Origin: Isoetes taiwanensis
Lineage: Eukaryota; Streptophyta; Lycopodiopsida; Isoetales; Isoetaceae
Direction: 5' to 3'
Length of the DNA stretch: 64,000 nt
Assembly: GCA_021234155.1 (NCBI GenBank)
Contig: JAJEKV010000186.1
Span: 451,359 to 515,358, forward strand
In this document: piece after piece, positions 41,421-51,392 of the stretch
Position numbering within the stretch: the first letter of the stretch is position 1
Layout: each line of letters starts with the position of its first letter
Notes under the pieces: model-generated
The model's database searches: none
Seen by the model: only the letters and a program-made list of their open reading frames with translations
What the model was told of the DNA's origin: nothing
Made by a program: the position numbers and the translations under genes

Positions 41421-42349
41421 GTGATTCAAGCTTCTGGTATTCCTGTTGTTGAGGTGGACCATCAAGCTCATATTAAGTGTGCTGAGAACTTATCTTCCTG
41501 TGCAGTTCTTGGGTATTTTACTGATGGCTATTTAGATTTTTCTCGGTTCCGTGTTTGGTTATCTCGGCTTTTGAGACGCCTTCAACTTCCCCTTTTCAGT
41601 CCATCAAGTCGTTGGCAAAAAACTTTGTTCTTATTATGTTTGAAAGCAGTGATGCAGTGGACACTTTGGTATCAAGAGGGAATGATCCACTTGGGGGAGA
41701 ATATATGATGTACCAGTATTATTCTCCTGGCTTTACACCAGATATGGTTCGTGCATTAAAGATGCCTTGCTGGTTCTCGATACCTAATCTTCCTCCTGAT
41801 CTAATGGCTCATCAATTTCTGGTTGCAATTGCAACGGGACTTGGGGTTCATATCTCACACTGCATCATGAATGGTCCAAGAATTTGTGTTTCTATGCCAG
41901 TGAACTCACCTTTACCAAATTGTATAGTTGTGAAGAGCGGGCCTTGGTATAAAAAGCTGGATCTTAAGCTTCTGAATGGTCCAGAATTAGCCCGTTTGTT
42001 TCCTGATAAGGAAGCTTTTATTAGCTTTCGTCGAGGTACTCGTGCGTCTCAGGCATCTGTTCAACATTCTTCTCAAGTTCAAGCTCCCATTGTTATTTCT
42101 TCATCTATACATGATCAACCTTTGCCGGTTTCTTTGCATTCCTCGGCTATGGAAGATGCTCTAGATACAGTTCCGGTGGTGTCATCCTTAGCACCACCAA
42201 CTGCAGCTATAGTTTTACTACTCTCCACATTGTTGCTTCTGTCTCTCATGCTTCTGAGGTTATTATGGCTGATGGTCCTAATCTTCAGTGCGCTAAAGAG
42301 TCATGGCAATAGGTCAATTGGAAGAAGGCAGCGAGGAAGAAGTCTGTGA
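41421..42349 (+). pseudogene. LINE ORF1 (DUF4283-type) fragment
   Basis: Two overlapping frames. 41421-41560 gives 'VDHQAHIKCAENLSSCAVLG'; 41555-42349 continues 'FVLIMFESSDAVDTLVSRGN', 'YYSPGFTPDMVRALKMPCWF', 'IPNLPPDLMAHQFLVAIATG'. This is the pattern of the DUF4283 RNA-binding domain of plant L1-type LINE ORF1 ('F......W.PGF.P......VWVR.PGLP...W'). A Ser/Pro-rich linker follows, then a hydrophobic part that is probably out of frame. No CCHC knuckle and no endonuclease/RT follow, so only part of the element is left. Confidence 0.7.
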
Positions 42350-44270
42350 TATCATCTCATGAGGCTATCCTGCCTTGCACTATTCAATGGCATGAGAATT
42401 TGATGCCTATTGATGATCATCTCGATGACGTAGAACATGATGACTGTGATGAGGCCACTAAACGCCTCAAGGTGGCAGAAGGATTATGATTATACTCTGT
42501 GTATGGGTGGTTTTGCTTAGTGGACTATTTCGTCCTCTAGGTTTATCTGAAACTCACTCGAATCTAATGTTCCTCTACTCCTTCCAACAGGTTGATGGAA
42601 CCATATGGAATACCTGTAAGCAGATCATGTCATCAACATGCAAAGAAATAAAGAGGAGTCATTAGGAGATCCATCTCTGTGACATATTTTGTGTCTTGAT
42701 GTATTTTAAGAAAAGTTCCAGATGGGGTGAAGATGTTAGAGTATCGTTTAAGTTCTTTTAGTCTAAGTTCTTCTTAGTTAAAGTATTTTAGTTAGAGTAT
42801 CATCTTTGTCTTTGTCATTAGTTAGAGTATCGTCTTTGCCTTTAGTTAGATTTTCTTCTTCGTCTAAGTTCTTTTAGTTAGAGTAAGGTTTTAGAAGGAA
42901 TGTTAGAACTTGTAAACTCACTCTAACAACCCAATGATTTGTTTTTGAAGTGTTGATATATCCATGTAAGTCTTTGCCCTCAAACCTACGCTGCATTAAC
43001 AAATGAAAATTCATTTTCTTGACATACTATAGTATAGCATTAATGATATTAATCTCCAATCTACAAATGTTTTGCAGGATATTTGTTCATGTTGCACAGT
43101 TGGGTGACCCCCATATTTTGGGGCGTCGTATACCCAGTATAGTATCTTTCATTAATAACGTTCGTTTGGACAATCTTATAGAAGGTTAGAGACTACTTCC
43201 GCTACAAGGTTGGATTGCAGGTCATAAACTTACACATATGGAATAGAGGTACGTTTTTTAGAACAGACTTTGGCAAATGTTCCATCTCCCGGGTTGGGAT
43301 TACTCTCGGGCAATTAGCTTATATCAGTGTCTATGCTACTATTGTTATTTTTGCTCTTCTAGCTCCTGTCTACTTTGACTATGAACTCTGCCACCATGTT
43401 GGAGGCTTTACGCATGTGTTAGGATGATTATTTGTTTAATGGGGGTCATTCATTTGATGGTGACATGTAAACATCAAGTTTTTTTCTTATTTGAAGTTTC
43501 TATTTTTTGTTATCCGTTATCATAATTATCAAAAATTGACTTTTACATTTTGCATTGTACGATTGCAGAAATTAAGTTCTCAAGCAAATTGGAAGTCTGC
43601 GGAGTGTTACAATGATATAAGCAATTTATATTATTTCTAAATATAGTTTAGTTTTTGTATTTTGTGTATGGGCATATATTAAAGGGTGTTGCACATATAT
43701 TCCAAAGTCAGAGATCCTTCCCCCATTATTGACATGATCTGAAATAAGGCTATTAGGCATCTTGAGGTGCGGTAAACTGCACATATACAATTAGTGACAT
43801 ATTTAATAAAATTTAGACTTGTTCAAATCTAATAGATATTCTTCAAGGATGCCATGATAAGATTATATGTATTTTTAATTCTTGTTGATTTTTATAAAAT
43901 TTTCAATTTAATTTTAGATAAAAAGTATGATAGTTATCAATGTTTAAAATTGTTTTCTACACTAATTTTTAATTTAATCTATTTAAAATTAATTTTTTCA
44001 TCTAAGATGAACTCTATATGATTAAAATATTATTATTTTTAAATGTTTGAAGAAAGTTTAGATGAAATGTATCAAATGATTACGTTTATGTTTTAATTAA
44101 AAAATAATTGAATGGTTTAGTTTTAATTGAACAATTTTTTTAACGTATTTTTAAAGCACTAAGAGTTTGTAAATTGTGAAATTCTTATATAATTTTAAGT
44201 CAGTGACTACCATTTTATTTTATTTACAAATTATTCTGATTGCCAAATTTTAAATTTGTTAAGAACTAGT
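42350..44270. other. AT-rich region without recognised gene
   Basis: Contains a degenerate repeat of GTTAGAGTATCGTCTTTG-like units at about 42745-42900, and otherwise AT-rich sequence. Around 43090-43430 short frames exist without recognisable product. Confidence 0.45.
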
Positions 44271-44276
44271 TGAAAA

Positions 44277-44633
44277 TTGAAATTTTATATTCTCGAAATG
44301 GCTATTCTAAATAGATTTTTGCTTTACCTTAATCGTTCATTGTGTCTTAAACATTTGTGGATAGATCTACAGACACCTTTATCATCAATTGTTATATTGT
44401 GTGACAACGCAAGTACCACCTATCGTACCAAGGATGTTAAATACCATCCAAAGACAATACATCTTAACACCCACTTGTGTTTCGTCCATGAGCAAATCCA
44501 ATTGGATGTTCATTGCTCCTCACAAGATCAATTTACTAATGGATGTACCAAACCATTAGTTGGACCTAAGTTTGTCAATGTGACGAGGAACTTGGGCATG
44601 AAGAAATTGCAGCTGAAGGAAGAGAAGGATTAG
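44277..44633 (+). pseudogene. Ty1/copia RNase H C-terminus
   Basis: Reads 'TPLSSIVILCDNASTTYRTK' (family 'P.I.CDN.SA.YL..NP'), 'HPKTIHLNTHLCFVHEQIQL' (family 'H.RTKHIE.D.HFVRE'), 'VHCSSQDQFTNGCTKPLVGP' (family 'STKDQLADIFTKPL'). It ends 50 bases before the LTR, as in intact copia elements. The first 20 codons are unrelated AT-rich sequence. Confidence 0.88.
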
Positions 44634-44684
44634 CTTGGTTTCAACTGATTTTCTTCTATATAATTAGCAATATTGAAGAGAGCG

Positions 44685-45201
44685 TGTTGGAATAAAAATA
44701 TGTTGACTAAGCAGTGATTCATCACTTAGCACACACGTGCTGAGAAGGTGCTGAAATGTACAGAATGCAGCACTCTATCCAGCATTGAGCACCGACTCTA
44801 AAGTGTCATAATTAGTGGATGTAAATGGTATGCTATTATAATTAGTCTAACTGGTGTATAGATATTCATTATACGTTATGTATTGATATATTGACAAGTA
44901 GAGATTGTATTTCCTATTGGTTTTCTCAATAGAGTTGTCCTTGCTTTTATTCCTTGAGTCAATCTTGCTAGATTTGTGCTAGTTTTGTACTAGTCCTATT
45001 ACATATTAAGGAGTTAGGTGACTTGATATTCATTATACGTGATGTATTGATATGTTGACAAGTAGAGATTGTATTTTCTATTGGTTTTCTCAATATAGTT
45101 GTCCTTGCTTTTATCTTTTGAGTCGATTTTGCTGGATTTGTGCTAGTTTTGTACTAGTCCTATCGCACATTAAGGAGTTAGGTGGCTTGCACATCATTAC
45201 A
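44685..45201 (+). repeat. Copia LTR with internal duplication
   Basis: 517 bp, TGTTGGAATAAAAATATG to CATCATTACA. It follows copia RNase H, yet is followed by TAGTATCAAAACA (45204-45216), a decayed tRNA-Met primer site. A 164-base unit is repeated in tandem (44861-45024 and 45025-45188). Confidence 0.82.
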
Positions 45202-45203
45202 TA

Positions 45204-45216
45204 TAGTATCAAAACA
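45204..45216 (+). promoter_or_regulatory. Decayed primer-binding site after copia LTR
   Basis: TAGTATCAAAACA resembles TGGTATCAGAGC at the expected distance from the LTR end. Confidence 0.55.
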
Positions 45217-45495
45217 TATAATAAGGCTTGGAGGCTCTAAGGCCACGTCGAAAAAGAAACAACAGTCGACCAATTGGAAATGGTCTGCGAAATGGAAAAC
45301 ATCCAATGAGCATTGCCTCGGAGGTTACAGTGCCACGTCACGAAACAATGAATAACAATTACTGTCTCAGAGGCTACAATGCCATGCCGAGAAAATGAGG
45401 CTGTGCACCAGAAATGAAATAAAAAAAGGGAGGCCACTGGGCCCGGGATTCCTCGGTTCCTGAGGTCACAGGCAGAGGACTTCGTGGTGCAGTGA

Positions 45496-45888
45496 GTGGC
45501 GTTGGACGAGGTGGTGTGGTTGGGAGAGGTGGTGTGGGACGAGGGCGGGCGGGCTTGCACGGGCCGCCCTTTGATGGCGGGGCTGGGGGGCGTGGTGGCT
45601 CGGGGGGAGGGCTCGGAGATGATTTGGTTGTGGCTAGATCGAGGGGACGGGGTTGTGGCAAGGGCTGGTGATCCTTTGGGGATGTCCCGATGGCGGTATG
45701 TCTTTGAGCATGAGGTGGCTGGAGCAACCCGGTTGGAGGTAGAGACTAGTGTGGCCCATGACTCTATGGAGGTGCCTGGGGGACTTCCAACACGTGTTGG
45801 AAGTGGAATATCACGAGTTGTGGCCCATGACTCTGTGGAGGTGCACAGGGGACTTCCAACTGCGTGTTGGAAGTGGAATATCCATTAA
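45496..45888 (+). pseudogene. Possible LINE ORF1 leftover with tandem duplication
   Basis: 130 open codons rich in Gly, Val and Arg, without recognisable domain. The final part is a 69-base tandem duplication (45751-45819, 45820-45888), giving 'VAHDSMEV' and 'VAHDSVEV'. It could be the spacer before ORF2 and not a gene. Confidence 0.35.
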
Positions 45889-45994
45889 GCGGTGTGGGTC
45901 ACATTCTTTGTGATTAATCCTCGGCTCTAGATCTTGACTGCGTGGAGTGGGCTGATGGCACGGTGGGTAGGCATGTGGGGCTGGACACTTCTCC

Positions 45995-46618
45995 TCACAG
46001 GATGAATAGGTCGATCCTCGGTTGGAATGTGCGGGGGTGCGGTCCTCTAGTAGTAAGAGGGCCCGTATTTCTTTGGCACGCCGGCGATAAGGCGTCGATA
46101 TTATTTGCATTGAGGAGCATAAGTGTCCTGAGGGTGATATGTCGGAGCTCATGAATATGGTTGGTAGGCGGTTTGGCTTTATTGCTTCTTCTTCCAGGAC
46201 GGACTAGTGGGGGTACTCTTATTGCTTGGAAGATGGATGTGCGGGTCACATACTCTGCTTGAGCACGAGGTTTGGTGGGTGGGCAATAATTAAGTGGTTG
46301 AGGGCGGGCAAGAGTGGGGGATTGTTAATGTTTATGCCCCTAATCAGCCTTCTCGTTGCCGGGGTGCTTTGTGGGCCACAGTCAGGAATAAGTTCACGAG
46401 CCCTTGGTGGGTTGCGGGTTGCTTGGTTGTTGTTAGGGGATTTCAATATGGTAGAGCGAGTAGAAGATCGCTCTCGGTTACTCGCACCCGGCTTGTGCGA
46501 GGGATTTGAGAGGGACCCGGTGGTCTCGTTTGTTGCGATTTGGCCTTGGTTGAGGTCCACAGGGGACTTGTTTTTCACCTATTGTAATAGGCGGATTAGT
46601 GCGGGCGGGGTATGCTAG
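45995..46618 (+). pseudogene. LINE endonuclease domain
   Basis: Starts 'NRSILGWNVRGCGPLVV', the classic first strand of plant LINE apurinic/apyrimidinic endonuclease ('ILSWNVRGLG'), then in other frames 'VGRRFGFIASSSR', 'NVYAPNQPSRC' and 'WLLLGDFNMVERVEDRS' with the catalytic GDFN. 'STGDLFFTYCNRR' is the usual 'G..FTW.N' block. At least three frame changes. Confidence 0.82.
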
Positions 46619-47099
46619 GCATGACCCGGTGCTATGCTTCCCCATGCGCATTGGATGGTGTGCCCTCTTTCTTGCCGGAGTAACATTCTGTCTACCTCCA
46701 TTTACGATCATTACCCTCGGGTTTTGTCGGTCGAGTGCGGTTGCCTCTCGGCCTTCTCGGACGGTGTTAGTTTGAAACACCCGGCTTAAAGGCGTCGCGG
46801 ATTTTCGGCCCGGTGCCGGGAATTGTGGCTTGATACCTTTTCATCTCACGAAGGGTATGTGCGGTATGGTGGCTAGCGTTGGCGAGGTTGAAGCGTTTTG
46901 CTAAGGTCTTTGGTAGGCGGCGTGTGGGGCGAGGCGGCGGGGAGTTGCATAGTCTTTATCGGGGAGTTGGAGAAGATTGAGGCGCAATGACCTTCGATGG
47001 CATTAGGGAGAATGCGGTGTTGCGGCGTATTGTTGCTTTGGAGCAGGTTAAAGTGCATACAGGCGTGTGAAGGCAGCCCTTACCTGGTTGAAGGAGGGG

Positions 47100-48300
47100 A
47101 TACAAGTTAAGTCGGTGTTCTTGAGCAGCTAGGAAGCGGCGATATCAAAGCATCTATGGCGTCCCTTGCTTTGCACGATGGCCGGACTTTGGAGGATCCC
47201 GCTGAGTTGCGAGAGGTATGTGCATGCTCATTTCTCGGGGTTTTTGCGCGGCGCACTCTTCCCTATGAGCGGGGAGATCACGGGGAGCTTGTTTTGGGGG
47301 TTAAGCCATCTATTTTGCCTCACCAGCGTGAGAGCTTGGGCGAGGAGCTCTCGGAGAGAGGATTTAGCGGAGGCATGTATGTGCATGGCCAAGGATAAAT
47401 GTCTGGGCTGGATGGCATCCCTGTGGAGTTCTTCGGACTTATTGGGAGTGGGGCTGGTGAGTGCATTGTACCGGGTGTATCTTGAGTTCTTTGCGGATCT
47501 TCTCACATGGATAGGATCTTAAATACCGCATGCATTTCCTTGATTCCTAAGGTTAAGCGACCTTCTACTATTAATGATTGGAGGCCTATATCCTTGTTGT
47601 CCTCTGTGTACAAGATTATTGCGAAAGCCCCGGCGAGAAGTTGAAGCCGGTGTTGACTTCTTCCATTAGTAAGGTGCGATGCAGGTTTGTTCACGGGAGG
47701 AACATTTTGACTAATGTTGCGTTGACTTATGAGGGGCCTTTATTGGGCGCGGAGAGCAGTCAAGGCATTGCCTATCTTAAGCTTGACTTTGCCAAAGCTT
47801 ATGATAGTGTCCGTTAGGAGTTCTTATGCGCCATGATGTTAGCGTTGGGCTGTGGTCCACGCTTTCGAGAAACGATCATGAAGCTGCATAGGTAAAGCCG
47901 CGAGACTACGGTGGTGTGCGGGGTGAACCCTCCGCCTTTTTCTCCTTAGGCGAGAGGGGTGCGTCGGGGGTGCCCTTTGGCACCATTTTTGTTTCTGATC
48001 GTGGCGGAGAGCCTTTGTCTCGATTGTTTTTGGGCTGCGGTGGAGGAGGGTGGTGGATGGGCTTGGGATGCGGGATGGTAGTCGGCCAGATTATTAACCG
48101 GTTCGCCCGATGACACTTTTCTCTTCTTGGTGGCGAGAAGAGAGGAATTTTGCGGAATGTGAAGGGTTTGCTGGATACTTTCTCCTTGGCCTCGGGCATT
48201 CTTACGAATTGGGGCAAATGCTCCGCATTATGGGCCCGTTGACTCCGCCTCCCCTTGTTTGGCTCTATTCCCTTGGAAGGTGCTTCGGGTAATGTGTGTA
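47100..48300 (+). pseudogene. LINE reverse transcriptase domain
   Basis: Leads in with 'MASLALHDGRTLEDPAEL' (linker), 'MDRILNTACISLIPKVKRPS' region (47510-47560), 'INDWRPISLLSSVYKIIAK', 'EKLKPVLTSSISKVRCRFVH', 'LKLDFAKAYDSV' (first catalytic Asp) and, near 48110, a frame-broken 'FADDTFLFL' (the Y/FADD centre). 'GVRRGCPLAPFLFLIVAESL' is readable near 47960-48010. Ordinary L1-type RT with many small indels. Confidence 0.85.
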
Positions 48301-48499
48301 CTAAGGCATTTGGGTATTCTCTTTGAGGGGATGTTTCCATGGGGAGGGTGTGGGATGAGATTTTTGCGGGGGTTGCGAAACACCTCAATTGGTGGAAGGG
48401 TAGCAAGTTGTCCATGGCGGTAGGATCACTATTGCCAAGTCGATTACTTTGTAGCACTCATGTGTATCTGACATCTGCGATGTTAGCTCTGAGGGTAAG

Positions 48500-49880
48500 A
48501 TCTACGGGCTTTGGATAAGATTGTTGAAATTTTGTGTGGGGCGGGGGATGATGAAGGCGGTTGTTAAAGTGGCTTGGTGGAAGTGTCTCGCCCCGGGAGG
48601 ATGGGGGCTTGGCCATTCGGATTTGGCTTTGCATAGTAAGGTGTTGGTCTCTAAGTTTATTTGGAGCATCTCGCGGGATGGAGCATCTTCTCACAGTGCG
48701 GCACTATTGTGGCAATCTCTTAGCCATTGTGTGGCATTTGGAAAGTCGATGCGTGCATGTAGAGTTGCCACCGGGCTTTGTTGTATGGTCTCGGCCTTTC
48801 CCACATGCATCCCCTTTTCTCGCGGGGTGTTGCGGGCTTGGGATCACGCGTCGTGTGCTCTTCGGCTAGATTATGCCTCGGTTTATCACCACTCTTCTCC
48901 TTTCTTGTGGGTTCCTCTACCCCCCTGCGTACTTGCCCTTGGCGCCCTTTGTGCATGCTTTCGGGACCTTGAGGCCGTTGGGCGAGCCGCTCTTTGTGCT
49001 CACCTTGGAGGATTGGTATTGGGATGGTCGGCTAACCCGTGGGAGTTCTTCGAGGCTTCGCTTTAAGCCCTAAGGGCGGTGGCCAGGGCTATCACGGGAA
49101 CAAGTGGCGGGGAGTATTAGCTACACATACCTATAGTCCCTCGGGGTGATGTGGTGGTGCGAGGTTTGGAAGGTTCATTCGGATGTTGTATCTTCTTGTT
49201 TTGTGCGGTCTTATTTAGGGTGTTGGCTATTCATGACACTCGCCCCGCCGGGCAAGTGGTCTCTGCGGCTTCAGGGTTTCGATGGCATTTCGGTTTGGGC
49301 GTGGACATGGAGCTCACTTCCCCCCCAGAAGGTTCGGGTTATACGTGGCGGTGGTGGTGCCATTTATGTCGGTGAATGTCCTTGTGAGTCGGTTTAGGCG
49401 GGCGTGAGCCCTCTTTGCCCCTTGTTGTGGCCTTCATCATTGAGGGCGTGGAGCATTATGCGGTTTTATGCCCTCACTTGCGGGTTGCACAGGATTGGGT
49501 CGGGGCTCTGTTTCAGGTGAGATTGAATAGCCAACAATTTTGCTTCATGTATATCTGGTGCTTGGCGGCTAAATGCACTGACAAGCCTTGCATCTGTCGC
49601 GTGGCTTGGTTGGTGTGGTTGATTTGGAAGGCGGTTGTGGATCTTCGGGGGGATTCAGCGACTGCGACCTCTCGATTCCTCGACTTCGGTACAAGCTATT
49701 TCAAAGCTTTTGGTGTTCGGGATTAGTAGGCGGAAGTTTTTCCATTTGGCGGGACTTCTTGGGTGTGGTAGATGGTGATGGCGGTTTATACAATGATAGA
49801 GTTGCGGTTGTTGTGGAGTGTCGAGGTATCTTTGTCTCTTTTGGGGCGAGTTCTCCTTCCTCCTCACTTGCTTTGTAACA
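48500..49880 (+). pseudogene. LINE C-terminal region with zf-RVT
   Basis: Reads 'GGLAIRIWLCIVRCWSLSLF' (family 'GGLG...L...N.ALL.KW.WR'), then 'DMELTSPPEGSGYTWRWWC' and 'CPHLRVAQDWVGALF', which correspond to the zf-RVT zinc-binding module at the end of plant LINE ORF2. The end near 49877 is followed by a 3' untranslated region of about 40 bases and the poly(A). Confidence 0.72.
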
Positions 49881-49992
49881 TTACCATTCTTTTAATATAT
49901 TCTTGACCACGGTTCTTCAAAAAAAAAAAAAAAAAAAAAAAATTAGACTATCGTAAAGAACGCAAAAAATGACAAATAAGTTCAAATATGAT

Positions 49993-50009
49993 GGGGGGGG
50001 GGGGGGGGG
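49993..50009 (+). repeat. Homopolymer of 17 G
   Basis: An uninterrupted G run, followed on the plus strand by ACTCC. Possible G-quadruplex former or an assembly weak point. Confidence 0.95.
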
Positions 50010-50149
50010 ACTCCAGAGTAAAGGAGCTTAAGAGAACGTTGATGGACATGAAATGAAAAAAGGGGCAGGATAAATAAGAGATGCAAGGAAGGATGTTCTC
50101 ATCTAAGGAATGTTTTTTCCCTTGCTATCACAATAGAATCGTGGCATTT

Positions 50150-50815
50150 CAAGGATGTGTCCCATGGTACGACCAATTGGCTGATAGAAGAGGAATCTAG
50201 CTGAAAGGAATGGGGCAAACTGAGATGACTAGGAAAATACAGTAGAAAGTGAATCGAAGGGAGGAATGGGCAAGGACACTTCATGAAGGCTTTTCCCTAC
50301 AATGGACTGCTAGCAGAGTAATTTCCATCTATAAGGGAAGAGATCCTTACTGCCTAGTCAACTGTATGGCACGATCATGGTCAGCTCGTTGTTTACAAAA
50401 CTGTTGGCTAGCAGATTGGAGCATCAATAAACGACATGGGCAAAGAAAATAGAGGCTCGGATCCTTATACAAGCAGGGTTCATGCCTTGACACTCCACCG
50501 TTGGTCATATTTTCACCTTAGAGACCTTGATTGAAGATAGCGGACATCACCCGCAAGATCTGCATTGCTGCTTTGTCGACTTTGCAAAGGCTTTTGACAT
50601 GGTGCCTAGGGAGAAGCTATGGGAAAGATGACGCAGTTAGGAGCTCCTCCAGAGTTGCAGAATGTCGTATATCAGATGTATGAATATATGCTCAGCCCGA
50701 ATGCCACCGACGATCAGGCCAACTTGTAAACAACAGTGCTGGGGCCACGAAGGATGCCCACTCTCTCCAATGCTATTTGTTTTGTATAGTGATCAGCTAG
50801 AGGGTTGGCGTGTTC
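50150..50815 (+). pseudogene. LINE reverse transcriptase fragment (second LINE family)
   Basis: Readable over shifting frames as 'RVISIYKGRDPYCLVN', 'IQAGFMP', 'HSTVGHIFTLETLIED', 'HCCFVDFAKAFDMVPREKLW' (first catalytic Asp) and 'GCPLSPMLFVLYSDQLEGW'. The same wording occurs in the LINE at 54390-59382 ('GCPLSP...YIDRLEDWLSSM'), so both belong to one non-L1-like family. The fragment ends abruptly at the gypsy sequence at 50816. Confidence 0.8.
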
Positions 50816-51390
50816 AGTATCGGGGTGGAGAGCCTCAAAAGTCTTTTGGTGAGTAGCCCAATACTGAAGGTACTCGACCTCAATGAGTCGTTTGAGGTAT
50901 ACACGGATGCTTGTGGGCAAGCTCTGGGAGCTGTGCTTATGCAACAAGATCATATTATTGCATATGAAAGCCGTAAGCTTAATCAAGCGGAACGAAATTA
51001 TACAACATATGAGCAAGAACTATTGGCTATAGTTCATGCATTGAAGACGTGGCGGCACTACTTGAAATGCGGTACGAAGAAAGAGTTGCGCAAGTTTGTG
51101 GTATATACTGACCACAAGCCCTTGAGATTCTTGCAAAGCCAAGCTGAGATTAGCCCTAGGCAAGCTAGGTGGCTTGACTTTTTGCATGAGGTCCATTTTA
51201 GTATTGAGCATACTCTTGGAAAGAATAATCCCGTTGCGGATGCCTTATCTAGGATTAAGCATTTGAATACTTTGATGGTAGGGGAGATTGATCTCTTCCA
51301 AAGGATTAAAGAGGCATATCAAGAAGATAAGCAACAACCCGCAGTAATTAAATATGGGGATTGGTGGACTGAACAGGATGGGTTGTACTT
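50816..51390 (+). pseudogene. Gypsy element E: RNase H
   Basis: Open over about 190 codons: 'LKSLLVSSPILKVLDLNESF', 'EVYTDACGQALGAVLMQQDH' (first Asp), 'IIAYESRKLNQAERNYTTYE' with 'QELLAIVHALKTWRHYLK' (Glu), 'VVYTDHKPLRFLQSQ' (Asp), 'HTLGKNNPVADALSR' (Asp). All four catalytic acids are present. The frame is cut at 'DGLYF' by the LINE at 51391 and continues at 54304 with 'YKARIYV'. Confidence 0.92.
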
Positions 51391-51392
51391 TT
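51376..51392 (+). repeat. Target-site duplication of LINE-2, left copy
   Basis: GGATGGGTTGTACTTTT, identical to 54287-54303. Confidence 0.93.

Larger units (their letters stand above)
45450..49942 (+). mobile_element. GC-rich L1-type LINE with poly(A) tail (LINE-1 copy)
   Basis: Endonuclease, reverse transcriptase and zinc-binding end follow each other on the plus strand; a poly(A) run of 24 closes the element at 49919-49942. A shorter relative lies on the minus strand at 51391-54286. Frameshifts are very common. Base composition is clearly richer in G (plus strand) than the flanks. The exact 5' end is uncertain. Confidence 0.85.

Noticed and set aside
45374-45727. Proline-rich minus frame
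   Set aside because: Antisense of a G-rich LINE stretch, no conserved counterpart in the other LINE copy.
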